DNA of 64,000 bases from Methylovirgula sp. 4M-Z18. GTDB taxonomy: Bacteria; Pseudomonadota; Alphaproteobacteria; Rhizobiales; Beijerinckiaceae. The notes below the pieces were generated by a model, which searched no databases, was not told where the DNA came from, and was given only the letters and a program-made list of their open reading frames with translations. Below are positions 9,166 to 16,979 of this stretch, piece by piece (within the stretch, counting starts at the first letter, position 1; each line of letters begins with the position of its first letter). The position numbers and the translations under genes were made by a program. The stretch is from the NCBI RefSeq assembly GCF_037890675.1, contig NZ_CP149574.1, positions 2,890,874-2,954,873 of the forward strand, read 5' to 3'.

Positions 9166-9888
9166 TTACTTGCTGCCGCTCGGCGTGGTGGGCCTGGTCG
9201 GCATGATGTCGAAACGGGTCACATCGCTCCAAGCCGGCAGGTCGAGCAGCGCGACAACCATCTTGGCCACATCCTCCGGCTGAACGGCGATATTTCCGGC
9301 GTACATGGCGGCGCGTGCTTCCGCGCCGAGAATGTCCTTGTAGAGCTGGGTCTCGACGCGGCCGGGCACGATCTCGGTGACGCGAATGCCGTACTGCGAA
9401 AGATCCGTGCGCAATGACGCGGCGAAGCCTGAGATCGCGGCTTTGGCGGCCGAATACACGGCTATGTTCGGAAAGGCTGTGTGGGCCGCCGAGGAGCCGG
9501 TGAACAAGATATGCCCCGCGCCACGGTCGCGCATCTGCGGCACGATGAGACGGGTCAGCAAGATCGCTGCGCTGAGATTGACCTCGAGCGTCGCATCGAT
9601 GTCGGCGATCTTCATGTCGGCGAAATTGCCGAGCGGCGGCATGATGCCGGCATTGTTGATCAGAACATCGACGTGCAGGTCCGACACCACGGCTTCGATC
9701 CCGTCCCGATCGGTCACATCGACGGCGATCGGCGTGATCTTGGGCCGGCCGGCCCGTAAGTCTTCCAAGGCGGATTTGCTACGACCCAAAGCGTAGACAT
9801 CATAACCTGCGTCGCTCAGCGCTACGGCCATCGCTCGACCGATTCCGCTCGTTGCGCCGGTGATGAGTGCTGTTGTCACGTGAGTCAT
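9166..9888 (-). CDS. Short-chain dehydrogenase/reductase
   Basis: SDR of 240 residues with TGATSGIG at the N-terminus, NNAGI in the fold motif, Ser in FTGSSAAH and YSAAK as the catalytic Tyr/Lys pair. Its C-terminus ([16 protein letters not shown]) resembles YdfG/serine-3-dehydrogenase-type SDRs, which oxidise 3-hydroxy acids and serine; this is only a hint. ATG at 9888 has AGGAC 7 bases upstream. It heads a two-gene SDR unit. The 289-bp region upstream holds an imperfect inverted repeat at 9947-9978 (GGGGAATAG / TATTTCCC) that may be part of its promoter, and a GC-rich repeat at about 10083-10110 that may end the GntR gene. Confidence 0.83.
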   Translation of the reverse strand: MTHVTTALITGATSGIGRAMAVALSDAGYDVYALGRSKSALEDLRAGRPKITPIAVDVTDRDGIEAVVSDLHVDVLINNAGIMPPLGNFADMKIADIDATLEVNLSAAILLTRLIVPQMRDRGAGHILFTGSSAAHTAFPNIAVYSAAKAAISGFAASLRTDLSQYGIRVTEIVPGRVETQLYKDILGAEARAAMYAGNIAVQPEDVAKMVVALLDLPAWSDVTRFDIMPTRPTTPSGSK

Positions 9889-10177
9889 CCGAGTTGTCCT
9901 GTATTGAGTGTTGCGCATCGGTGCGGGCGGGAAAACCAAGAAAACCGGGGAATAGGAAAGATAAATTTTCTATTTCCCTGCGAGTCCCAAGAGCGGCGCG
10001 GCAGCTCTCCGCGGGCATGCACTTTCTAGCCCAACTTGCTTCCGGAATGGTCGTCCGGCGCGACGTCAACGGATTTCAGCGCGGCAGGCGGTCCGCGCCA
10101 AAGCCTGCCCTTCTCCGCCGAACCGGATCATGAGTCCGCCTCACGCCAACTGGGTACCGCCCCATCTGGCCAACCGA

Positions 10178-10966
10178 TCATCCGTCCAAGGGGATCGGCC
10201 GTTTCAGGTCACCGAAAAAGGTCTCGGCCGCCGCCTTCTGCTCCGTATCCGAGCTGGACACTCCCGAGGACAGCACCAGATGCCGGACGCGTTCGAGACT
10301 GTTGGACAGATGCCGGCGCATGGCTTGGCGCGCCGCGCGGCCATTGCGCTTCTCGATCGCATCCATGATGGCACTGTGCTCTTTATGGATCCGCTCGTAA
10401 TAAGCATCCTTGAGTTCGCGCGCGACGACATACTCAAGCTGGAAACGCGGCACGAGGATGGGGCGCAAGTAGCTGAGGAAGGCGTGCATGAATTCGTTGC
10501 CCGCCGCCTTGGCGATGGCCAGGTGAAAATCGTAATCGTAATGGATCTGGACCGCCGCTGGATCTCCGTGCTGCGCATCGAACTGCTCCATCAGCGCGCG
10601 AAGTTCGACCGCTTCGGTTTCCGTTCGCCGTTCGGCGCAGAGGCCTGCAGCCTCAACTTCCACGCTCAAGCGCAATTCGAGCAGCGCGATCGTCTCGGGT
10701 AAGGTCTTGAGCGCTTCCTCGGGAATCGAGAAATTGCGGGCCGCGGGCGCTTCGCTCACGAACATGCCGCGCCCCTGATGCGGAATCACGATCCCTTCCG
10801 ATCTGAGCCGGGCGATCGCTTCGCGCACCACGGTGCGACTCACCTCGTATTCCTTGCAGAGCTCCGCTTCGGTCGGCAATTGCGTGCCAGGCGGCAACAG
10901 GCCCGACTGTATTTTGTCGGCCAGGCTCTCGGCGACAAGCGTGGAAAGTGGTTTGCGTTTCGTCAT
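10178..10966 (-). CDS. GntR-family regulator, FadR subfamily
   Basis: A 262-residue one-component regulator. The N-terminal GntR winged helix (residues 5-75) has LPTEAELCKEYEVSRTVVREAI and the wing HQGRGMFV. The all-helical FCD effector domain follows, with the expected acidic and histidine positions (for example HYDYDFHLAIAKAAGN and RIHKEHSAIMDAIEKRN). It sits in the middle of the minus-strand catabolic cluster, 60 bp behind the RidA gene. Its most likely operator is the inverted repeat at 13942-13960 in the divergent promoter that drives both arms of the cluster. Effector is presumably a pathway organic acid. Confidence 0.88.
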   Translation of the reverse strand: MTKRKPLSTLVAESLADKIQSGLLPPGTQLPTEAELCKEYEVSRTVVREAIARLRSEGIVIPHQGRGMFVSEAPAARNFSIPEEALKTLPETIALLELRLSVEVEAAGLCAERRTETEAVELRALMEQFDAQHGDPAAVQIHYDYDFHLAIAKAAGNEFMHAFLSYLRPILVPRFQLEYVVARELKDAYYERIHKEHSAIMDAIEKRNGRAARQAMRRHLSNSLERVRHLVLSSGVSSSDTEQKAAAETFFGDLKRPIPLDG

Positions 10967-11026
10967 CTATCGCCTTTTCCAACCTCCCGCGCCCCGTCGA
11001 GGTCGATGCGCCGCCTGCGACGGTTT

Positions 11027-11374
11027 TCACACCGCTGCAGTGACGATCAATTCGACGAGCATCCCGGGTTTCGCCATCCGTCCCTCTCCGGTCGAGCGGG
11101 CCGGCGCGTGCTCCTTCGGCATCCAGGCATCCCAGACAATATTGACTTCGTCGAAGTCCCGGATGTCGTCCAGCCAAATCTGCACATGCAGGATACGTGT
11201 CTTATCAGTACCAGCTTTGATCAGAAGTGCATCAATTTTGGCAAGGACTTCGCGCATCTGGTCGGCAGCAGATTGGCCGGGCCGCGCCACCTGCCCGGTC
11301 AAATACAGCGTTCCATTGTGGATGACCCCGTGATGGATCCGCGTGTCGAAATCTAGCCGTTTGATATCGCTCAT
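11027..11374 (-). CDS. RidA/YjgF/YER057c/UK114 family imine deaminase
   Basis: Small 115-residue RidA-fold protein, normally a trimer that hydrolyses reactive enamine/imine intermediates to 2-oxoacids and ammonia. The conserved core is visible (NGTLYLTGQVA, QMREVLAKIDALLIKAGTDKTRILHVQIWL) with the C-terminal EGRMAKPGMLVELIVTA. In canonical RidA an arginine about 15 residues before the end contacts the carboxylate; here the nearest basic position is in EGRMAKP. It lies 11 bp behind an SDR gene. Pairing with the FAD amine oxidase at 14778-15995 suggests it clears the imine product of that enzyme. Confidence 0.85.
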   Translation of the reverse strand: MSDIKRLDFDTRIHHGVIHNGTLYLTGQVARPGQSAADQMREVLAKIDALLIKAGTDKTRILHVQIWLDDIRDFDEVNIVWDAWMPKEHAPARSTGEGRMAKPGMLVELIVTAAV

Positions 11375-11385
11375 GAAGGGACTCT

Positions 11386-12186
11386 CTAAGTGCTCGGGCG
11401 GATGGGGTTGCCTTGCAAATAGTGTGCGTAAGGCGCTTGCACGAGCCAGCCCGCGTCGACCGGCAAAGTCACGCCGGTAATTGAGGCCGCCCGGTCCGAG
11501 CAGAGGAACAAGGCAGCCTCCGCGACGTCACGCGGCTCGACGAAGCGGCGCAACGCCGTCGTGACCTGTATCGCATCGGGATTGCGCTCGCCCTTGGCGA
11601 TTTTATCCTTCAATCCCTCAGAGAGCGTGTAACCGGGCGCAACCGCATTGACCCGGATGCCCTTCGGTCCAAGTTCGGCCGCGAGCATCTGGGTCAGCGC
11701 CAGCACCGCGTGTTTCCCCGGCGTATAGGCGGGAAGCGAGAGCGGCGCGAAGGACGCGAGGGAGCCGACATTCAGGATGGCGCCACGTCCGGCAGCGGAC
11801 ATCAATCGCCCGAAGACCTGACACCCCAACAAAGTGCCGCGATAATTCACCCGCCACAGCCTCTCATCTTCATCGAGATCCTGATCGAGGACGCGCTTGC
11901 CGCTCTGCAAGATACCGGCGCAATTCACGGCAACGTCGGGGGCACCAAACCGATCAACGACAGCCTGACCGAGCGCCTCGACCGAGCGCGGGTTGCCGAC
12001 ATCCGTCTCGAAGAACTGCGCTTCAGGCGCGCCCACCGCGATGCAGGCGGCCGCAACGTCATTGCCGCGCACCCCATCGCGACCGGCGACCACCACATTG
12101 TCCCCCTCTTCGGCAAACCGCAGGGCGATGGCCCGACCGATTCCCGATGTGCCGCCCACGACGACAATTGTGCGCGCTTCAGCCAT
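11386..12186 (-). CDS. Short-chain dehydrogenase/reductase
   Basis: SDR of 266 residues: GGTSGIG near the N-terminus, NCAGI in place of NNAG, catalytic Ser in LNVGSLASF, and YTPGK as the Tyr/Lys pair. A typical C-terminal ITGVTLPVDAGWLV follows. ATG at 12186 is chosen over an upstream ATG at 12207 because AAGGACC lies 6 bases before it. This gives an 8-bp overlap with the preceding AroE-like gene, so the two are translationally coupled. Substrate unknown; it probably oxidises a hydroxylated intermediate in the pathway encoded here. Confidence 0.85.
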   Translation of the reverse strand: MAEARTIVVVGGTSGIGRAIALRFAEEGDNVVVAGRDGVRGNDVAAACIAVGAPEAQFFETDVGNPRSVEALGQAVVDRFGAPDVAVNCAGILQSGKRVLDQDLDEDERLWRVNYRGTLLGCQVFGRLMSAAGRGAILNVGSLASFAPLSLPAYTPGKHAVLALTQMLAAELGPKGIRVNAVAPGYTLSEGLKDKIAKGERNPDAIQVTTALRRFVEPRDVAEAALFLCSDRAASITGVTLPVDAGWLVQAPYAHYLQGNPIRPST

Positions 12187-12991
12187 GGTTACGGTCCTTG
12201 CGGTCAATATCGAAAAACTCGGACATTCCCCGCACCTGATAATCCATCATCGGACGGCCGGGCTGCACGCGGCAGCCGCGTTCCCGCGCGGCCTTCAGCA
12301 ACGCCGTTTCGGCAGGCTCCATGATGATATCGACGACGGTCATGTCGGGGGTGAGCCGGGCGACGTCCAGCGGCAACGGATCGCTCGCGTGCATGCCGAC
12401 CGGCGTCGCATTGACCGCCATATCCATGCCGGTGGGATCGGCCTCCCCAGCCTGCACGCGGCACTTCGGGAATGCTTTGCCGACAAGGCCGGCCAGCGTC
12501 TCTGCGCGGTCTTTATCGATGTCGGCAAGACGAATCTCTTCGGCGCCGGCCTCGGCCAGACAATAAGCGATCGAAGCCCCTGCACCGCCGGCACCGACTT
12601 GCAGAACCCGGCGCCCTTCAAGCTGATGACCGGCAGCCTTTAGCGCATCGATGAAGCCGACGCCGTCGAAATTGTCGGCGTACCAGCTTCCGTCCGCCTG
12701 GCGACGGACCGAATTGGCGCTTTGCACCCGCGCCGCGCGGTCGTGCGCCGCGGCGCATTTATGATAGACCGCGACTTTGTACGGCACCGAGATGATGACG
12801 CCGCGGATATTTTCCGCGGCCGTGAGCCCCGCCCAAAATGTCTCGAAATCTTCCGGGCGACAGGTCAGCGGCACCATCAGACTGTCGAGGCCTTTTTGCT
12901 CGAAAATCTCGTTTAAGATCCCGGGGCTCTTCGCATGACCCACAGGGTGAGCCAGCATCACGAAGATGTCCGCCTTGCCCGTTCCGCGCAT
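12179..12991 (-). CDS. Shikimate/quinate dehydrogenase-like protein (AroE/YdiB family)
   Basis: A 270-residue AroE-fold NAD(P)-dependent dehydrogenase. The substrate-binding N-domain has GHAKSPGI, the catalytic Lys72 in VPYK and Asp108 in NFDG. The nucleotide-binding motif is VGAGGAGASIAYCLAEAG. Compared with biosynthetic AroE, SKSP is AKSP and NTDG is NFDG, changes common in the catabolic or uncharacterised SdhL/RifI/YdiB-like branches. It sits 4 bp behind a GarR-like gene in a catabolic operon, away from any aromatic biosynthesis gene. It probably acts on a different hydroxy acid; the true substrate cannot be read from the sequence. Confidence 0.82.
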   Translation of the reverse strand: MRGTGKADIFVMLAHPVGHAKSPGILNEIFEQKGLDSLMVPLTCRPEDFETFWAGLTAAENIRGVIISVPYKVAVYHKCAAAHDRAARVQSANSVRRQADGSWYADNFDGVGFIDALKAAGHQLEGRRVLQVGAGGAGASIAYCLAEAGAEEIRLADIDKDRAETLAGLVGKAFPKCRVQAGEADPTGMDMAVNATPVGMHASDPLPLDVARLTPDMTVVDIIMEPAETALLKAARERGCRVQPGRPMMDYQVRGMSEFFDIDRKDRNHG

Positions 12992-12995
12992 CCAT

Positions 12996-13886
12996 TCACT
13001 CCTTGTCGTCCGCTAATGTGTGACCGCCCAGCATTTCCAGTGCCCGCACGAGCGAGGAATGATCAGCCTCCGCCCCGCCCTTGCGGGCGGCGCATGCGTT
13101 CATCAGTTCCTGCGCGGTTGCGGTGTTGGGCAATGCGATTCCAAGCGCCCGCGCGCTTTCGAGCGCCAGGCTCAAATCCTTCTGGTGCAGGCGAATGCGA
13201 AATCCCGGCGCGAACGAGCGCTTGATCATGCGCTCGCCATGGACTTCAAGCACGCGGGAGGACGCAAACCCGCCCATGAGCGCGCTCCGCACGACGGCGG
13301 GGTCGCAGCCGGCCTTGCTGGCAAACACCAGCGCCTCGGCGACAGCCTCAATGTTCAGCGCGACGATGATTTGGTTGGCGATCTTGCAGGTCTGGCCGGC
13401 GCCGGGACGTTCGCCGATCAGCGTGATGTTCTTGCCCAGCTTCTCGAAGATCGGCAAAGCGCGCTGGAACTCGGCTTTCGGGCCGCCCACCATGATGGTC
13501 AGGTTCGCCGCCTTGGCGCCGACCTCCCCGCCCGAGACGGGGGCGTCGAGATAGCCAACTCCCGCGCTGGTGAATCTCGCAGCAAATCGCGCCGTCGCAA
13601 TCGGGCTGATCGAACTCATATCGATCACGAGCGCCCCGGCGGATATGCCTTCCAACACCCCGCCGTCGCCGAGCAAAACACGCTCCACGTCCGGTGTGTC
13701 GGGCAGCATCGTGATGACGATTTCAGAGGCACGCGCCACATCGGCGGCCGAGCCGACGACGGTTGCTTTCAGGTTGTCTGGCAGGGCCGATCGGTTGAGC
13801 ACCGTCACAATATCGTGCCCGGCGGCGGCGAGGTGCCTCGCCATCGGCGCTCCCATCACTCCGAGTCCGATGAAACCGATCCGCAT
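12996..13886 (-). CDS. 3-hydroxyisobutyrate/tartronate-semialdehyde-type beta-hydroxyacid dehydrogenase (GarR/MmsB family)
   Basis: A 296-residue beta-hydroxyacid dehydrogenase. N-terminal GFIGLGVMGAPMA binds NAD(P), DAPVSGG (residues 114-120) is the substrate signature, and GxxxKxxxN holds catalytic Lys168 and Asn171. The family reduces tartronate semialdehyde to glycerate or oxidises 3-hydroxyisobutyrate. With the divergent HpcH-type aldolase, tartronate semialdehyde reductase is the attractive reading, but the sequence alone does not decide. ATG at 13886 is favoured over an upstream in-frame start because the protein then begins MRIGFIGLG. It is the first gene of the minus-strand arm, facing the inverted repeat at 13942-13960. 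Confidence 0.86.
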   Translation of the reverse strand: MRIGFIGLGVMGAPMARHLAAAGHDIVTVLNRSALPDNLKATVVGSAADVARASEIVITMLPDTPDVERVLLGDGGVLEGISAGALVIDMSSISPIATARFAARFTSAGVGYLDAPVSGGEVGAKAANLTIMVGGPKAEFQRALPIFEKLGKNITLIGERPGAGQTCKIANQIIVALNIEAVAEALVFASKAGCDPAVVRSALMGGFASSRVLEVHGERMIKRSFAPGFRIRLHQKDLSLALESARALGIALPNTATAQELMNACAARKGGAEADHSSLVRALEMLGGHTLADDKE

Positions 13887-13941
13887 CTGCGCTCCCGCCC
13901 CGATCGCTGTGCGCAAGATCTCTTGCGACTTGAATATGACA

Positions 13942-13960
13942 TATGATATAGGACATCATA
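13942..13960. promoter_or_regulatory. Inverted repeat in divergent promoter, candidate GntR operator
   Basis: TATGAT at 13942-13947 and ATCATA at 13955-13960 form a perfect 6-bp inverted repeat with a 7-bp spacer. It lies midway between the divergent starts at 13886 and 13998, in an AT-rich patch. FadR-type GntR regulators bind palindromes of this size and AT-rich character, and one is encoded at 10178-10966. Assignment to that regulator is inferred. Confidence 0.5.
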
Positions 13961-13997
13961 CAAATTGCAATAACCTTTCCCGCCGCGGAGGCCGAAA

Positions 13998-14762
13998 ATG
14001 GAAGAGCGCATAAACACCCTCAAGGCCGGCTTGGCCGCCGGCCGCAGACAGATCGGGATTTGGTGCTCGCTGGCGTCCGCACTGACCACCGAAATCGTGG
14101 CGGGGTCCGGGACGGATTGGGTGTTGATCGACGGCGAGCACAGCCCCAATCACCTGCGCAGCATCATGGCGCAACTTCAGGTGCTGGGCGGCTTTGCCTG
14201 CGAAGGCGTCGTGCGGCTGCCCTCCGACGACTCCAATCTCATCAAACAGGCCATGGATATCGGCGCGCGCAGCCTGATGATCCCGAATGTGCGGACCGCC
14301 GATCAGGCCCGCGCGATCGTTGCCGCTATGCGCTATGCCCCCGCCGGTGTGCGCGGCTTTTCCGTCGGCCATCGCGCGAACGCCTTTGGCCGCATTGCCA
14401 ATTATCACGCAAACGCCCGCACGCAGCAGCTTCTGGCGGTTCAGGTCGAATGCGGGACCGGCGTTGCGAATGCGAGCGAAATAGCCGCCGTGGACGGCGT
14501 CGACGCGATCTTCGTCGGCCCTGGCGATCTTTCCACCAATATGGGCGAGATGGGTAATCCCGGCGCGGCGAAGGTTCAAACGGCCATCGCTTCGGTACAG
14601 AATGCCGCGGCAGCGAAAGGCAAGTGGAGCGGCATTCTGGCTCCAGTCAAGGCGGATGCCGATCGCTACCTTGCGAATGGCTTCACGATGGTTGCGGTCG
14701 GCTCGGATCTTGGGCTGCTCGCGCGTGGCTCCGACGCCCTCATCGCCTCGTTCAACCGCTGA
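13998..14762 (+). CDS. HpcH/HpaI family aldolase
   Basis: A 254-residue class II (metal-dependent) pyruvate aldolase of the HpcH/HpaI/GarL family, which cleaves 4-hydroxy-2-oxoacids to pyruvate and an aldehyde. Visible are DWVLIDGEHSPN (catalytic His region), the arginine in VVRLP, IMIPN-type MIPNVRTADQARAIV, the metal-ligand glutamate in VQVE and the loop VGPGDLS. GGAGG lies 6 bases upstream of the ATG. First gene of the plus-strand arm, divergent from the GarR-like gene. GarL/GarR pairs make and reduce tartronate semialdehyde, which is the best pathway analogy. Confidence 0.85.
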   Translation: MEERINTLKAGLAAGRRQIGIWCSLASALTTEIVAGSGTDWVLIDGEHSPNHLRSIMAQLQVLGGFACEGVVRLPSDDSNLIKQAMDIGARSLMIPNVRTADQARAIVAAMRYAPAGVRGFSVGHRANAFGRIANYHANARTQQLLAVQVECGTGVANASEIAAVDGVDAIFVGPGDLSTNMGEMGNPGAAKVQTAIASVQNAAAAKGKWSGILAPVKADADRYLANGFTMVAVGSDLGLLARGSDALIASFNR

Positions 14763-14777
14763 CTTTGGTGTTGCTGT

Positions 14778-15995
14778 ATGCCTGTCCCCCCTTACCGAGC
14801 TCCCACCCGCACGGCTTACGATATCGTCATCGTGGGCGGTGCAGCGGTTGGTTCGTCAATAGCCTATTGGCTCAGTCAGGCCTTGGGTACGCGCGCGTCG
14901 ATCTTGGTGGTGGAGCGCGATAGCACCTACACATTCTCCTCGACCGCCTTGTCGACCAGCGCGATCCGGCAACAATATTCGAACCCGATCAACGTGAAGA
15001 TCAGCCAGTTCGGCATCCAGATCATCCGTGGCTTTCAGGAGCGGATGGCCCCGTTTTATAAGGACGAGATCGCACCCGATCTTGGATTTCGCGAGCACGG
15101 CTATCTCTATTGCTGCTCGCCCGAGGGCGTGGAGGCCGCCAGGGCCCGCGTCGACTTGCAGCGCCGCCACGGCGCTCACACAATCTTTCTCGAGCCCGGC
15201 CCGCTGAAGGACCGATTCCCGTGGCTCAACGTCGACGATCTCGGCGGCGGCGCCTGGGGATCGCGCGACGAAGGCTGGTTCGATTCCATGGGCCTGATGA
15301 ACGGCTTCCGCCGCGGCGCCCGCGCCAGCGGCGTCGAATATATCGACAATGCCGTGGCTGGATTGGAGATGGACAAGGGACGTGTCATTACAGCCAGCCT
15401 TGCCACGGGCCAAACGATTGCTTGCGGAACCTTGGTCAATGCCGCCGGCCCGCGGGCGCAGCGGGTTGCCGCCATGGCGGGCTTGTCGATCCCGGTGGAG
15501 CCGCGCAAACGCTACAGCTTCGTCTTTGCCAGCTCGACGCCGATCCCAGGTCGGATGCCCAATGTCATCGACCTTTCCGGCACCTTCGTGCGGCCGGAAG
15601 GCGAACTCTTCCTGACCGGCAACACGCCGCTCGACGATCGGGCGGCGGATTACGACGATTTCGAGATGGATCACTCGGAGTTCGACGAGCGCATCTGGCC
15701 GGCGCTATGGCATCGCATCCCCTGTTTCGACGCGCTCAAGGTGCAGCAAAGCTGGACCGGCCATTACGAATACAACACGCTGGATCACAACGGCATCGTC
15801 GGCTTCCATCCGGCGGTAAGCAACTTCATGTTCGCCAACGGCTTCTCGGGACATGGCTTGCAGCAATCACCGGCCGTTGGCCGGGCTGTTTCGGAACTGA
15901 TCATTCACGGCGCATTCCAAACGCTCGACCTGTCGCCGTTCCGGTATGAGCGCATCCCGCGCAACGAACCCTTCCTCGAAGAGGCGGTCATTTGA
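14778..15995 (+). CDS. FAD-dependent amine/amino-acid oxidoreductase (DAO family)
   Basis: A 405-residue DAO-superfamily flavoprotein (glycine/sarcosine/D-amino-acid oxidase-like). The Rossmann motif near residue 20 reads VGGAAVGSS, with Ala where the middle glycine of GxGxxG is usual. A C-terminal half with NGFSGHGLQQSPAVGRA is the standard second FAD contact. The segment STSAIRQQYSNPINVKIS resembles FOXRED1-like members. It follows the aldolase gene by 15 bp and is probably cotranscribed. The enzyme would oxidise a secondary or alpha-amine, giving an imine that the RidA protein of the same cluster could hydrolyse. Substrate unknown. Confidence 0.85.
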   Translation: MPVPPYRAPTRTAYDIVIVGGAAVGSSIAYWLSQALGTRASILVVERDSTYTFSSTALSTSAIRQQYSNPINVKISQFGIQIIRGFQERMAPFYKDEIAPDLGFREHGYLYCCSPEGVEAARARVDLQRRHGAHTIFLEPGPLKDRFPWLNVDDLGGGAWGSRDEGWFDSMGLMNGFRRGARASGVEYIDNAVAGLEMDKGRVITASLATGQTIACGTLVNAAGPRAQRVAAMAGLSIPVEPRKRYSFVFASSTPIPGRMPNVIDLSGTFVRPEGELFLTGNTPLDDRAADYDDFEMDHSEFDERIWPALWHRIPCFDALKVQQSWTGHYEYNTLDHNGIVGFHPAVSNFMFANGFSGHGLQQSPAVGRAVSELIIHGAFQTLDLSPFRYERIPRNEPFLEEAVI

Positions 15996-16202
15996 GGCAC
16001 GTCCGGCGGCGCATTCGGATAGCAGAAAAAAGAAGAGTCTCGTCACTGAGGTCGTCTGCCCGCCCGTTTCCCAATTTGATTTAACTTAACAAAGGCTTTG
16101 TGGCGAACATCACATTTCGTCAACTACTATACCGCTACCATGCTTGTCAGGGGCTGGCGTAGCGATGCGCCGAATCGTGGCTCTCAGACGGGTGGCAGAC
16201 CC

Positions 16203-16553
16203 ATGGCCGACGCTATCAATCACCTTTACGCAACCGTCCTCGCGGCGCGCGACCGTGATCCCAACGTGTCGCGGACGTCGAAATTGTTCCGTGCCGGCAT
16301 AACGAAAATGGCGAAGAAACTGGCCGAAGAGGCCTTCGAGGTCGGCCTCGACGCCTTGCGGATGAAGCGCGACGGGGTGATCCTGGAAAGCGCCGATCTG
16401 CTCTACCATCTCGCCGTGATCTGGGCCGAGTGCGGCATTACGCCCGAGGATGTGGATGACGAAATCGAGCGGCGCGAGCGCATCTACGGCATCGCGGAAA
16501 AGCTTCCCAAACATGGGGCGAACCGGCCGCATCGCGTCAAACTGATCGCTTAG
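16203..16553 (+). CDS. HisE-like phosphoribosyl-ATP pyrophosphohydrolase
   Basis: A 116-residue all-alpha NTP pyrophosphohydrolase of the HisE/MazG superfamily. The metal-binding EExxE motif is in KLAEEAFEVGLDAL and the second motif is ESADLLYHLAVIWAECG. The ATG at 16203 starts MADAINHLYATV; extensions further upstream lack family resemblance. Canonical HisE removes pyrophosphate from phosphoribosyl-ATP in histidine biosynthesis, but none of the hisF/hisA/hisH genes is nearby, and the C-terminal tail (KLPKHGANRPHRVKLIA) is not usual. It may be a second HisE-like copy with a different nucleotide substrate. Confidence 0.75.
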   Translation: MADAINHLYATVLAARDRDPNVSRTSKLFRAGITKMAKKLAEEAFEVGLDALRMKRDGVILESADLLYHLAVIWAECGITPEDVDDEIERRERIYGIAEKLPKHGANRPHRVKLIA

Positions 16554-16979
16554 CCGAGAGAGTTTTTTGCAATTTTTACCAAGCTGCCGCTGACACTGGC
16601 GCTCGCCCAGCGCTTTAGGGTCGAAACTGCCACTTGTCACTTTTTCCAATGCCGCAGTTGCGCGATCGACCGCGCATGGGCGGGCAAGCCCAAATATCTT
16701 GACCGAAAAGCCAAAAGATATCGCGGAGATGCTACAATCGGCTTGGCACTTTGCAACGCTATTGGCCTATATTGCCACACTTGCCGAACCCTCTCGGACA
16801 AGGTGTAATGTGCTTACTGTAAAGAGGCTGGTTGTTTTCATCTAAACAGTTTTATTGTGTCGAACCTCTTACCGGCAGTCCCGTCCAGGAGGACATTGTG
16901 CGGGCACGCCGCTCAGACTCTTAAAATTATTACATATGAAATCATATTCAATAACATGACAGCAAAAGAGGGACGGCTG
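16554..16979. other. 426-bp region without a recognised gene
   Basis: No convincing coding frame. It holds a perfect AGGAGG at 16887-16892 followed after 5 bases by GTG and seven more codons ending in TAA (16898-16924), which could be a tiny leader peptide or chance. At 16934-16947 a palindrome ATATGA-AA-TCATAT lies 32 bp before the DeoR start and is a candidate operator. A GAGGGA at 16968-16973 is the ribosome-binding site of the DeoR gene. No structured RNA was recognised. Confidence 0.5.

Noticed and set aside
12207-12207. Earlier ATG of the third SDR (12207)
   Set aside because: No ribosome-binding site and longer overlap with the AroE-like gene; ATG 12186 has AAGGACC.
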